This document shows positions 1-5,856 of a stretch of DNA of 10,456 bases, one piece after another. The notes beneath the pieces were generated by a model. The model worked only from the letters and a program-made list of their open reading frames with translations. It was not told the origin of the DNA and made no database searches. Positions within the stretch are counted from its first letter, which is position 1; every line of letters starts with the position of its first letter. The stretch is from an uncultured Bacilli bacterium. GTDB lineage: Bacteria > Bacillota_I > Bacilli_A > RF39 > UBA660. The DNA is taken from assembly GCA_934091015.1 (NCBI GenBank), contig CAKOKM010000036.1, positions 1 to 10,456 of the forward strand, in the 5' to 3' direction. A program made the position numbers and the translations under genes.

Positions 1-102
1 ACAACAACCATAACTAATATAGAACATATTTTAAGAGGCTATGAAAACATAGTAACCAAACTAACAACAGTAGGAGCAAATATCAAAATAATAGATGAAT
101 AA
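1..102 (+). CDS. murA: UDP-N-acetylglucosamine 1-carboxyvinyltransferase MurA, C-terminal tip (5' part outside the window)
   Basis: Frame 1 is open from the first base and stops at TAA 100-102, giving 33 residues. The stretch INIEHILRGYENIVTKL followed by a VGANIKII-like end (seen here as NIEHILRGYENIVTKLTTVG) is the characteristic C-terminus of the EPSP-synthase-like enzyme MurA, which transfers enolpyruvate from PEP to UDP-GlcNAc in the first committed step of peptidoglycan synthesis in the cytosol. The catalytic cysteine loop lies upstream and cannot be inspected. The position fits the family context: in B. subtilis murAA lies next to ywzB (DUF1146) and spoIID, both of which occur further along this window. 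The next gene starts 13 nt after the stop, so the two are probably co-transcribed. Which MurA paralogue this is cannot be decided from the tip. Confidence 0.82.
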   Translation, partial: TTTITNIEHILRGYENIVTKLTTVGANIKIIDE

Positions 103-115
103 TAAATGAGGAAAT

Positions 116-457
116 ATGTATAAATACACATTAAATGATAATGAAGATATCATTAAAATATTTGATAATCTGTATATAAAACAAGGAAGTAATGAGAAAA
201 CAACCTCAGCAATTTTAACAAATCAAAGATTATTATTTTTAGATTATATAGTTAAAAATGAAGGATTAGAAGTTCTAAAAATCGCTCGTGGATCTCAGGT
301 AATTCAATATAAAGAAGTATATTATCAAATAAACTTAAATGATATAAAGTCTCTTAATAAAAAAGAATTATATGAAATAGTTCTTAACAATAATTCAATA
401 ATCGAATTTAATGACAAAAAATTGTATGATTTAATTTTAAAACTTAAAGAGGAGTAA
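116..457 (+). CDS. Small PH/GRAM-like domain protein, function unknown
   Basis: 113 aa, cytosolic, with no signal peptide or membrane segment. The start ATG is preceded by TGAGGA at 107-112, a short but usable ribosome binding site. Residues 29-43 (KTTSAILTNQRLLFL) resemble the beta-hairpin signature of bacterial PH/GRAM-like domains, in which a 'LTNxRLxF' strand is common. The segment around residues 72-98 (NLNDIKSLNKKELYEIVL, then an asparagine-rich turn and IIEF) fits the later strands, and the last 12 residues look like the closing helix. Such domains bind lipids or proteins, but nothing here identifies a ligand. The gene follows murA by 13 nt and is followed by a weak terminator, so it is probably the last gene of the murA transcript. 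The domain call is by pattern only; a conserved hypothetical is the fallback. Confidence 0.72.
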   Translation: MYKYTLNDNEDIIKIFDNLYIKQGSNEKTTSAILTNQRLLFLDYIVKNEGLEVLKIARGSQVIQYKEVYYQINLNDIKSLNKKELYEIVLNNNSIIEFNDKKLYDLILKLKEE

Positions 458-470
458 CAACTTCTTTTTT
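446..470 (+). terminator. Weak intrinsic terminator over the end of the PH-like gene
   Basis: A stem AAAGAGGAG (446-454) pairs with CTTCTTTTT (461-469), using two G-U wobbles. The loop TAACAA contains the stop codon, and the 3' arm runs into a T-rich stretch. The wobbles make this a weak call. Confidence 0.38.
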
Positions 471-503
471 GTTTGTTGATAACTATTAAGTATTCCACAT
501 TAG

Positions 504-533
504 AATTTAAGTAAATGTAAAATTTAAGTAAAT
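504..533 (+). repeat. Direct repeat of a 13-mer, 17-nt period
   Basis: AATTTAAGTAAAT occurs at 504-516 and exactly again at 521-533, upstream of the 608 gene. The separation of 17 nt start to start is close to one and a half helical turns. It could be a tandem regulator site or chance in AT-rich DNA. Confidence 0.6.
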
Positions 534-576
534 TAATAACTTTTAAATTTAAAAATATCATTAACTCTAGTATATT

Positions 577-585
577 TGATAATAT
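577..585 (+). promoter_or_regulatory. Possible extended -10 element for the 608 gene
   Basis: TGATAATAT at 577-585 is an extended -10-like element (TGn followed by TAATAT). The same nine bases occur before metK (1698-1706). No good -35 hexamer lies 16-18 nt upstream. The start point would fall near 592, leaving a short leader with AGAAAG. Confidence 0.35.
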
Positions 586-607
586 TAAAATAGAAAGTGT
601 GAGATTT

Positions 608-1693
608 ATGGAAACCAATAATAATAAAAAAATAATAATTTTTTTAACAATCCTATTTGCAATTATAATTGCACTTTTAATAGTCTTAATATTTAAAACT
701 AACAATTTAAAAAAACAACCTGAATTAGACTTGAGTACAATAACAACGACAACAACTATATCTTTCCAAAAAGATCAAAATAATCAATTTGATCTATCAA
801 AATTAAATAATGAAGAAATCAAATTTGTAAATATTGATGAATTAAATGAATATGAATATACCATGGATAATAATTTGTATCAAAAAATAAATTCTGAAAC
901 ATTTGCTTATAAATCAAGTGAAAACAATGCCAACAAAGTATTTGAATTTGATTATATACCTTTTTTAAAAATAGAAAATAGCAAATTATTTTGGAAAGTT
1001 AATAATAAATGGAAATTAGATTCTAATATTAAAGAAGATATAAAATATTTAAATTATTTTAGTTCAGCAGATGTAACAATTTACAGTTTTATTGCGATCA
1101 CATCAAATAAAATTTATATTATTGAAATCCCTGATGGAATTGATACAGATAGCGATATTTTAAAAGAACATGCATTAGAAGAATTTAATAAAAAATATAG
1201 TAAATTAATATATAACGTTATCGATGCCAAAACAGAAAGTGTTATAGAAAAACATAAACCAATTGCCTGTAATCTTTATAGTGATTTCTATTTTTCTATA
1301 AATAATAAAACATATCGAATAAGTAATAATAAGCTAAAATTAGCAAGTGATTATTCAGAATATTTTTCTGATAATTTGATAGAATATTTAGGAACATGCG
1401 AACCAAACACAGCTTCAATCAAAATTGATAAAAATGGTTTAATTTTAGACAAGAATATTGATAAAACTAAAATAAATAAAGTAAAGTATTACTTAAAAAA
1501 TGCTAATTTTGAAATGATTATTGATTCTAATATGAATTATTATCTTAAAACTAATAATAAAGACTATTATGGAAAAATTGATAATTTAAATTTTAATAAA
1601 CAAACTAAGTTGTTAACTTTAACTTTTAACAATAACTCAATAATTCTTAAAGAAGTATCATATTATTTATATGACTATTCACAAAATAACTAA
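608..1693 (+). CDS. Membrane-anchored extracytoplasmic protein, function unknown
   Basis: 361 aa from ATG 608. An in-frame GTG at 599 would add three residues, but ATG 608 is preferred because the AGAAAG at 592-597 then sits about 10 nt upstream instead of 1 nt. Residues 8-29 form one hydrophobic membrane segment after a short Lys/Asn-rich cytosolic tail. A Thr-rich linker follows (six threonines in a row around residues 46-51), then about 300 residues of charged, Asn/Lys/Asp-rich sequence with alternating beta-strand-like stretches. The topology is that of an N-in, C-out single-pass protein. Only two cysteines occur in the outer part (about C221 and C264), so one disulfide is possible. I recognise no family. 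The gene has its own upstream region and no close partner; metK downstream has a separate promoter. Confidence 0.8.
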   Translation: METNNNKKIIIFLTILFAIIIALLIVLIFKTNNLKKQPELDLSTITTTTTISFQKDQNNQFDLSKLNNEEIKFVNIDELNEYEYTMDNNLYQKINSETFAYKSSENNANKVFEFDYIPFLKIENSKLFWKVNNKWKLDSNIKEDIKYLNYFSSADVTIYSFIAITSNKIYIIEIPDGIDTDSDILKEHALEEFNKKYSKLIYNVIDAKTESVIEKHKPIACNLYSDFYFSINNKTYRISNNKLKLASDYSEYFSDNLIEYLGTCEPNTASIKIDKNGLILDKNIDKTKINKVKYYLKNANFEMIIDSNMNYYLKTNNKDYYGKIDNLNFNKQTKLLTLTFNNNSIILKEVSYYLYDYSQNN

Positions 1694-1706
1694 AATATGA
1701 TAATAT
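1678..1706 (+). promoter_or_regulatory. Promoter of the SAM riboswitch-metK transcript
   Basis: TTCACA (1678-1683, five of six bases matching the -35 consensus), a 17-nt spacer, and TAATAT (1701-1706) preceded by TG at 1698-1699, i.e. an extended -10. The -35 lies inside the 3' end of the preceding gene. Transcription would begin near 1712-1714, about 35 nt before the aptamer. Confidence 0.6.
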
Positions 1707-1747
1707 AAACATGTATTAGAAATAATACGTTAAATAAATAATATTAA

Positions 1748-1866
1748 TTTTATCAAGAATGAGGGAGAGAATTAGCTCTAAGAACTCATACCAACCTACT
1801 TAAGGCAAGGTGGTAATGCTAATATCGATGAAAGAGATTTATTACTAACTCTTTCAAGAGTTTTTT
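1748..1866 (+). promoter_or_regulatory. SAM-I (S box) riboswitch, variant, controlling metK
   Basis: The region follows the S-box plan in order. A P1 5' strand TTTTATC with the AAGA junction (1748-1758) is followed by P2a ATGAG/CTCAT (1759-1763/1785-1789), with a kink-turn-like GGA and AAGAA between. P2b is GAG/CTC (1767-1769/1776-1778). P3 is ACC-A-ACCT paired with AGGT-GGT (1790-1797/1808-1814). A pseudoknot joins P2 loop ATTAG (1771-1775) to CTAAT (1819-1823). The antiterminator stem TGAAAGAG/CTCTTTCA (1829-1836/1849-1856) competes with the terminator at 1847-1866. In the known mechanism SAM stabilises the aptamer and lets the terminator form, so metK is shut off when SAM is abundant. Deviations: the usual GCAACC...GGTGC core reads CCAACC...GGTGG, a compensated swap, and the near 3' P1 strand is poor. 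The position in front of metK supports the ligand. Confidence 0.85.
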
Positions 1867-1870
1867 ATTT
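1847..1870 (+). terminator. Riboswitch-controlled terminator in the metK leader
   Basis: AACTCT/AGAGTT (1847-1852/1857-1862) forms a 6-bp stem with loop TTCA and runs into a T tract (1861-1870, interrupted by one A). Its 5' arm is shared with the antiterminator stem, so the two are mutually exclusive. Confidence 0.78.
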
Positions 1871-1896
1871 TTGATAAAAATGGAAAGAGGTAGATT

Positions 1897-2991
1897 ATGA
1901 AAAATTATTATTTAACAAGTGAATCTGTAACGGAAGGACATCCAGATAAAATATGTGACAAAATAAGTGATTATATTTTAGATGAGGCCTTAAAACAAGA
2001 CAAAAATAGTAAAATGGCAGTAGAAGCAACAATTAAGGATGACTTAATATTAATTTATGGAGAAGCAACAACAAATGCTAAACTTAATTACGAACAGCTA
2101 GCTAAAGAAGTATTAAAAGAAATTGGTTATACGGAAGAGTATAATGTAATAGTTAAGGTAAATAAACAATCAATTGAAATTAATAATGCTGTAAACAAAG
2201 ATAAAATAATGGCTGGAGATCAAGGTATCATGTTTGGATATGCAACAAATGAAACTAAAGAGTATATGCCATTGACCATTCTTTTAGCAAATAAACTCGC
2301 TAAAAGATTAACTGATGTAAGAAAGCAAGCCAAAGACTCAATATTAAGACCAGATGGAAAAACTCAGGTAACAATTGAATATGAAAATGATTTACCTAAA
2401 AGAGTTGATACAATAATCATCGCAAGTCAACATAAAGAAAATATTGATTATGAAGAATTAAAAAAATTAATTATAGATGAGGTAATAAAACCGATAATCC
2501 CAAAAGAGTTACTAGACGAAAATACCAAAATATTAATTAATACTAGCGGTAAATTTACAATTGGCGGTTCATTTGGCGATAGCGGTACAACCGGTCGTAA
2601 AATAGTTGCAGATACTTATGGTGGAATAGGTAAAGTAGGCGGTGGTTGCTTTAGTAGTAAAGATCCATCAAAAGTAGATCGAAGTGGAGCATATTATGCT
2701 AGATACGTTGCCAAAAATATAGTTGCTCATCATTTAGCAGATAAATGTGAAATAGAGCTTGCTTATGCTATTGGGAAAGAATATCCAATATCAGTATACA
2801 TAAATACTTTTAACACTAATAAAGTACATATAGAAAAAATATATGATTATGTTAATAAAAACTTTAATTTCAGTGTTGATAATATCATTAAGGAATTAGA
2901 TTTATTAAATCCCATCTATTACAATTTAGCAGCTTATGGTCATTTTGGACGAACTGATTTAAACTTAACATGGGAACAAATTAAATCATAA
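1897..2991 (+). CDS. metK: S-adenosylmethionine synthetase MetK
   Basis: 364 aa; makes S-adenosylmethionine from methionine and ATP in the cytosol, normally as a tetramer. Visible signatures: GHPDK (14-18, with the catalytic His15 and Mg ligand Asp17), QSIEI (91-95, the methionine-loop segment, usually QSPDI), AGDQGIMFGYA (106-116), RPDGKTQV (151-158), the FxIGG strand ending at 224, TGRK (232-235), and the lysine loop KDPSKVDRS (255-263), followed by the YGHFGR end (347-352). The canonical GGPxGDxGLTGRK reads GGSFGDSGTTGRK, a clear drift. The family is usually about 380-400 aa, so this copy is slightly trimmed, mainly between QSIEI and GDQG. ATG 1897 lies 6 nt after GAAAGAGG (1883-1890). Expression is predicted to be under the upstream SAM riboswitch. 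Confidence 0.97.
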   Translation: MKNYYLTSESVTEGHPDKICDKISDYILDEALKQDKNSKMAVEATIKDDLILIYGEATTNAKLNYEQLAKEVLKEIGYTEEYNVIVKVNKQSIEINNAVNKDKIMAGDQGIMFGYATNETKEYMPLTILLANKLAKRLTDVRKQAKDSILRPDGKTQVTIEYENDLPKRVDTIIIASQHKENIDYEELKKLIIDEVIKPIIPKELLDENTKILINTSGKFTIGGSFGDSGTTGRKIVADTYGGIGKVGGGCFSSKDPSKVDRSGAYYARYVAKNIVAHHLADKCEIELAYAIGKEYPISVYINTFNTNKVHIEKIYDYVNKNFNFSVDNIIKELDLLNPIYYNLAAYGHFGRTDLNLTWEQIKS

Positions 2992-3017
2992 TTTAATGAA
3001 CAAAATATATTTGTCTC

Positions 3018-3045
3018 TTGCAATTTTTCAAATATATGTTATACT
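3018..3045 (+). promoter_or_regulatory. Extended -10 promoter of rpmE
   Basis: TTGCAA (3018-3023), a 16-nt spacer, and TATACT (3040-3045) with TG at 3037-3038 give a well-formed vegetative promoter. Transcription should start near 3052, giving a leader of about 50 nt. Confidence 0.72.
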
Positions 3046-3065
3046 ATCGAAGTAAACGAATTTCT

Positions 3066-3084
3066 ATGATTTAATTTAAATCAT
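3066..3084 (+). promoter_or_regulatory. Perfect palindrome in the rpmE leader (operator or RNA hairpin)
   Basis: ATGATTTAA-T-TTAAATCAT is a perfect 9-1-9 inverted repeat. As RNA it forms a 7-bp stem with loop AATTT immediately before GGCGGAAGGAG. It lies downstream of the predicted start, so it is in the mRNA leader. Leader motifs for bL31 have been described in several phyla including Firmicutes; a match to those models was not tested. The 9-1-9 symmetry is also compatible with a dimeric repressor site such as a Fur/Zur-type box. Confidence 0.5.
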
Positions 3085-3103
3085 GGCGGAAGGAGAATAA
3101 AAG

Positions 3104-3307
3104 ATGAAGAAAAATTTACATCCATCATTTGTAGATTGTACAGTAACTTGTGCTTGTGGACATACTTTCCAAACAAAATCTAATAAACCAACACATTTTG
3201 TTGAAACATGTAGTGCATGCTCACCAGCATATAATCCAGAAATGAGCAAAACTGCTAAGAAAACTGGTACTGTAGAAAAATTCAATAAGAAATATAATTT
3301 AAATTAA
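3104..3307 (+). CDS. rpmE: Large ribosomal subunit protein bL31 (zinc-binding type)
   Basis: 67 aa, part of the 50S subunit near the central protuberance, bridging to 30S. The protein begins MKKNLHPSF and ends VEKFNKKYNLN, both typical of bL31. Cysteines at 16, 18, 36 and 39 (CAC...CSAC) are the four zinc ligands of the C+ form, in the same positions as in B. subtilis RpmE; Cys12 is extra. In many bacteria this form is replaced by a cysteine-free paralogue during zinc starvation; no such paralogue is in the window. AAGGAG (3090-3095) sits 8 nt before the ATG. The gene is a single unit with its own promoter, leader palindrome and terminator. Confidence 0.97.
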   Translation: MKKNLHPSFVDCTVTCACGHTFQTKSNKPTHFVETCSACSPAYNPEMSKTAKKTGTVEKFNKKYNLN

Positions 3308-3330
3308 GTGCTAAAATAGGCACTTTTTTT
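3306..3330 (+). terminator. Intrinsic terminator of rpmE
   Basis: AAGTGC/GCACTT (3306-3311/3320-3325) with loop TAAAATAG is followed by a run of seven T (3324-3330). The 5' arm begins inside the rpmE stop codon. Confidence 0.85.
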
Positions 3331-3360
3331 GTTAATTAGGTGTCAAATATGTTTCAAATT

Positions 3361-3390
3361 TTAAATATTTATAAATAGTTGTGGTAATAT
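3361..3390 (+). promoter_or_regulatory. Probable promoter of the 3411-6973 operon
   Basis: TGGTAATAT (3382-3390) is an extended -10 of the type seen before metK. A weak -35 TTAAAT (3361-3366) lies 18 nt upstream. Its place between the rpmE terminator and the next gene supports it. Confidence 0.48.
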
Positions 3391-3410
3391 AAAAATAAGT
3401 AGGAGGAATA

Positions 3411-3638
3411 ATGGAAAAAGAATATTATGAAAAATTATTGAATAATTCTATAAGTTTATATACTAAAGGAGCTTTAATGCAATATGGCTTAAGAGAAGAT
3501 CAAGCCTTAGAAATTGTTTCTAACCTAACTGGAATTGCTCCTGAAAAATTGCAAGAACTAAGAGCAGAAAGAATTAATAACATAAGTGAAAGTATGAGTA
3601 AATCAAATGAAGTTCTTTCAACAATGATATCTAGATAG
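3411..3638 (+). CDS. Small charged helical protein, function unknown
   Basis: 75 aa, no membrane segment, no cysteine. ATG 3411 follows a strong AGGAGG (3401-3406). The sequence is predicted mostly helical: residues 3-25, then GLREDQALEIVSNLTG (26-41), which resembles a small three-helix or UBA-like turn, then APEKLQELRAERINNISES (43-61) and a polar tail. I do not recognise a family. It is the first gene of the operon and is separated from rpiB by 18 nt, so it is probably co-transcribed with rpiB, spoIID and spoIIQ. The strong ribosome binding site and clean codon structure argue for a real gene. Confidence 0.78.
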   Translation: MEKEYYEKLLNNSISLYTKGALMQYGLREDQALEIVSNLTGIAPEKLQELRAERINNISESMSKSNEVLSTMISR

Positions 3639-3656
3639 TAGAAAGGGATAATTAAC

Positions 3657-4100
3657 ATGAAAGTAGCAATTGCAACAGACCATAATGGCGTTAATATCAA
3701 AAAAGAAATAATTAAGTATTTAAATAATCAAAATATTGAAACCATTGACTTAAGTGAACATAATTCAGCCGTTGATGATTATCCACTATACGCTTTTGAA
3801 GTAGGAAAAGCAGTATCATCTAAAGAAGCAGATTATGGAATTTTACTTTGTGGAACTGGTATTGGAATGAGTATTGCCGCTAATAAAGTTAAAGGTATTC
3901 GCTGTGCTCATGTAACAAGTAATACAGAAGCAATGCTAGCCCGCGCTCATAACAACGCAAACATTATCGCTTTAGGAGCAAATAATCATAAAGTTAATGA
4001 CTTAATTAAATGGATAGATTTATTCTTAACAACCGATTTTAAAAATGAAGAAAGACATATAAGAAGAAATAAACAGATAATGGAGTATGAACAAAAGTAA
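3657..4100 (+). CDS. rpiB: Ribose-5-phosphate isomerase B
   Basis: 147 aa, the full family length. It interconverts ribose 5-phosphate and ribulose 5-phosphate in the pentose phosphate pathway. Visible motifs: TDHNG at 7-11 (usually SDHAG-like), DDYP (40-43), CGTGIGMSIAANKVKGIRC (65-83) with the catalytic Cys65, AHNNANIIALG (97-107) with His98 that assists ring opening, and the phosphate-binding RHIRR (133-137). All catalytic positions match the E. coli RpiB numbering. A relative acting on another aldose phosphate (LacA/LacB-type) is less likely given the complete RpiB motif set. AAAGGG (3642-3647) precedes the ATG by 9 nt. The stop overlaps the next start as TAATG, which suggests translational coupling to the DUF1146 gene. 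Confidence 0.95.
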   Translation: MKVAIATDHNGVNIKKEIIKYLNNQNIETIDLSEHNSAVDDYPLYAFEVGKAVSSKEADYGILLCGTGIGMSIAANKVKGIRCAHVTSNTEAMLARAHNNANIIALGANNHKVNDLIKWIDLFLTTDFKNEERHIRRNKQIMEYEQK

Positions 4101-4294
4101 TGATAAAAACAATTATATATATAGTTTGTATTTTACTATCCGTATTTGTTCTAAATGGAATTAATTTTAATAATTTTTTTAAAAAAAATCACATAATTGA
4201 AGCAAGATTTTTTGTTATCATCATAAGCTTAATTATGGGATATCTATTAGGAAGTTTTATAATAGAGTTTTTAGATGTAAGTGCAATCTTTTAA
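4100..4294 (+). CDS. DUF1146 (YwzB-like) small integral membrane protein
   Basis: 64 aa with two hydrophobic segments (about residues 3-22 and 37-59) around a short basic hinge, NNFFKKNHIIEARF. This two-helix plan, with an FKK...R motif in the middle and a GYLLGSF-like second helix, fits the DUF1146/YwzB family, whose molecular role is not established. The neighbourhood supports it: in B. subtilis ywzB lies beside murAA and spoIID. The start ATG shares its A with the rpiB stop (TAATG), and the stop codon overlaps the AAGGAG that serves spoIID. Both junctions point to tight co-translation of rpiB, this gene and spoIID. Confidence 0.75.
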   Translation: MIKTIIYIVCILLSVFVLNGINFNNFFKKNHIIEARFFVIIISLIMGYLLGSFIIEFLDVSAIF

Positions 4295-4302
4295 GGAGAC
4301 TT

Positions 4303-5169
4303 ATGAAAAAAATATTATTATTAATCTCATTCTTATTACCAATATTTATAAGTAGTTTTAATAAAACTACTTTTTTATTTTCTAATAATGATAAAAATAT
4401 AATTATTTACTTAACTGATTTAGATTTATATTTAGATTTAAATGACTATGTTACTGGGGTTGTAGCATCCGAAATGCCTGCATTATTTAATGAAGAAGCT
4501 TTAAAAGCCCAAGCGGTAGCAGCCAGAAGTTTTGCAACATCAAAAATGGAAAATAATTACTTAGAGATAACATCAGGAATAAGTGATCAAGTATATAGTC
4601 CAATTTATAAATTGCAAGAAAAATGGCAATCTGACTTTGATAAATATTATCAAAAAATATCAGAATGTGTTAAATCAACCAATAATGAAGTAATAAAAAG
4701 GAATAATAAAATACTTAGAACTTATTATTTTTCAATGAGTAACGGATATACAGAAAACTCCCAAACTGTTTTTAATGATACCACTTTTACAAGTGTTAAA
4801 TCACTTGAAAATGAAAATACACCAAATTACAAATTTCAAAAAACTTTTTTAGCAGAAGAACTTCAAAAAATCTTAAATATTTCAAACATAGATATTCAAA
4901 GTATTGAAAGAAGTAATACAAACCATGTTTCTACAATAACTATTAATAACAAAATATATACTGGAATTCAATTCCGTAAATTACTAAATCTTCGTTCTAC
5001 GGATTTTACTATTCAAAAACAAGATGACAACTACATTATAACCACAATAGGTTATGGTCATGGTGTTGGAATGAGTCAGTATGGTGCAAATCAAATGGCA
5101 AAAGAAGGATCATCTTATAAAGAAATATTAAATCATTATTATAAAAATACTGAAATATCTGAAATTTAA
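4303..5169 (+). CDS. spoIID: Stage II sporulation protein D, lytic transglycosylase
   Basis: 288 aa. Residues 1-20 form an N-terminal membrane anchor or signal segment. The SpoIID domain begins near residue 33: VTGVVASEMPALF (50-62) contains the catalytic glutamate Glu57 (SEMP, equivalent to Glu88 in B. subtilis). EALKAQAVAARSFA (65-78) follows, then the YYFSMSNGYTENS segment near 143-155, and the closing GYGHGVGMSQYGANQMA motif near 250-266. In B. subtilis SpoIID cleaves denuded glycan strands during engulfment, as part of the SpoIID-SpoIIM-SpoIIP machine, and is made in the mother cell under sigma E. The ribosome binding site AAGGAG (4293-4298) overlaps the preceding stop. The Cys-type zinc site reported for the clostridial enzyme is not evident (only one cysteine). 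No spoIIM or spoIIP is in the window. Confidence 0.93.
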   Translation: MKKILLLISFLLPIFISSFNKTTFLFSNNDKNIIIYLTDLDLYLDLNDYVTGVVASEMPALFNEEALKAQAVAARSFATSKMENNYLEITSGISDQVYSPIYKLQEKWQSDFDKYYQKISECVKSTNNEVIKRNNKILRTYYFSMSNGYTENSQTVFNDTTFTSVKSLENENTPNYKFQKTFLAEELQKILNISNIDIQSIERSNTNHVSTITINNKIYTGIQFRKLLNLRSTDFTIQKQDDNYIITTIGYGHGVGMSQYGANQMAKEGSSYKEILNHYYKNTEISEI

Positions 5170-5214
5170 AGTATAAAAAATAATAAATTACCCAAACTTT
5201 TAATAGGAGGAAAA

Positions 5215-5856
5215 ATGAATAAAAAATATAAATTAAAAGGATGGGTAGTTTTTTCAGTATATGCTATTTCAATTATTACAATTATTTCAAGCTTATACTT
5301 AGTAGGTAAGACATTAGAAGGGATGATTTATTCAAATGAATCTATATCTTATGTCTATAGAGGAATCATTGATGATGCAGTCCCAGTTGTAAGTACTACC
5401 AAGAGTAAAAAGTTTATAATGCCTTATCAAGATGAAAATGTGAAAATTATTAAAAACTTCTATGATAAAGATTCTGATAATGTAACTCAAGAAAACTCAT
5501 TAATACTTTACCAAAATACCTATATGCCAAATACCGGTATTCTTTACGGAAACGATAATGTTTTTGATGTATTAGCAGTTCTTGACGGAACAGTTGAATC
5601 AGTAACAACAGATGAAGTATTAGGAAATATTATAACAATTAGACATACCAATAACATGACAACAACATATGAAAGTTTAAATAATGTTGACGTAATTGTT
5701 GGTCAAGCAGTTAATCAAGGTGACATAATTGGTAAAAGTGGAACAAACAAAGTAGAATCATCTGCAAATTCAATGTTATTATTTGAAGTAAACTACAATG
5801 GTAATAATATCAATCCAACAAATATTTATGATAAAGAAATAAATGAACTTAATTAA
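5215..5856 (+). CDS. spoIIQ: SpoIIQ-like protein with degenerate M23 (LytM) domain
   Basis: 213 aa. One membrane segment (about residues 10-31) is followed by a linker and an M23-fold domain (about 98-205) with SpoIIQ-type sequence: NTGILYG...FDVLAVLDGTVESV (106-130), LGNIITIRH (136-144), VDVIVGQAVNQGDIIGKSG (158-176) and LLFEVNYNGNNINPT (188-202). The four metal ligands of active M23 peptidases (HxxxD and HxH) are Asn106, Leu110, Met187 and Leu189, so the domain cannot bind zinc in the usual way. SpoIIQ of B. subtilis is also inactive and works as the forespore half of the SpoIIQ-SpoIIIAH channel zipper; this copy is further decayed. AGGAGG (5205-5210) lies 4 nt before the ATG. It sits 45 nt after spoIID in the same direction, and its stop overlaps the next start (TAATG). 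Confidence 0.85.
   Translation: MNKKYKLKGWVVFSVYAISIITIISSLYLVGKTLEGMIYSNESISYVYRGIIDDAVPVVSTTKSKKFIMPYQDENVKIIKNFYDKDSDNVTQENSLILYQNTYMPNTGILYGNDNVFDVLAVLDGTVESVTTDEVLGNIITIRHTNNMTTTYESLNNVDVIVGQAVNQGDIIGKSGTNKVESSANSMLLFEVNYNGNNINPTNIYDKEINELN

Noticed and set aside
599..607. GTG 599 as the start of the 608 gene
   Set aside because: AGAAAG at 592-597 would be only one base upstream. ATG 608 has the better spacing, and the N-terminal tail remains plausible.
325..705. Minus-strand open frame over the PH-like gene and the 608 gene start
   Set aside because: Runs antisense through two plausible plus-strand genes and an intergenic AT-rich stretch; hydrophobicity comes from antisense of Lys/Asn codons; no start signals.
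2999..3015. ACAAA/TTTGT mini-hairpin after metK as a terminator
   Set aside because: Only five weak base pairs, and it is followed by CTCTTGC instead of a T tract. It also runs into the rpmE promoter.
3076..3285. Minus-strand open frame opposite rpmE, and similar minus-strand frames opposite nifJ
   Set aside because: Shadows of strongly conserved plus-strand genes, with no ribosome binding site and composition mirroring the sense strand.
5171..5200. GTATA at 5171-5175 before spoIIQ as the -35 of a sigma F promoter
   Set aside because: The region about 15 nt downstream reads CCCAAACTTT and lacks the GG of the sigma F -10 consensus, so the match is only the AT-rich half.
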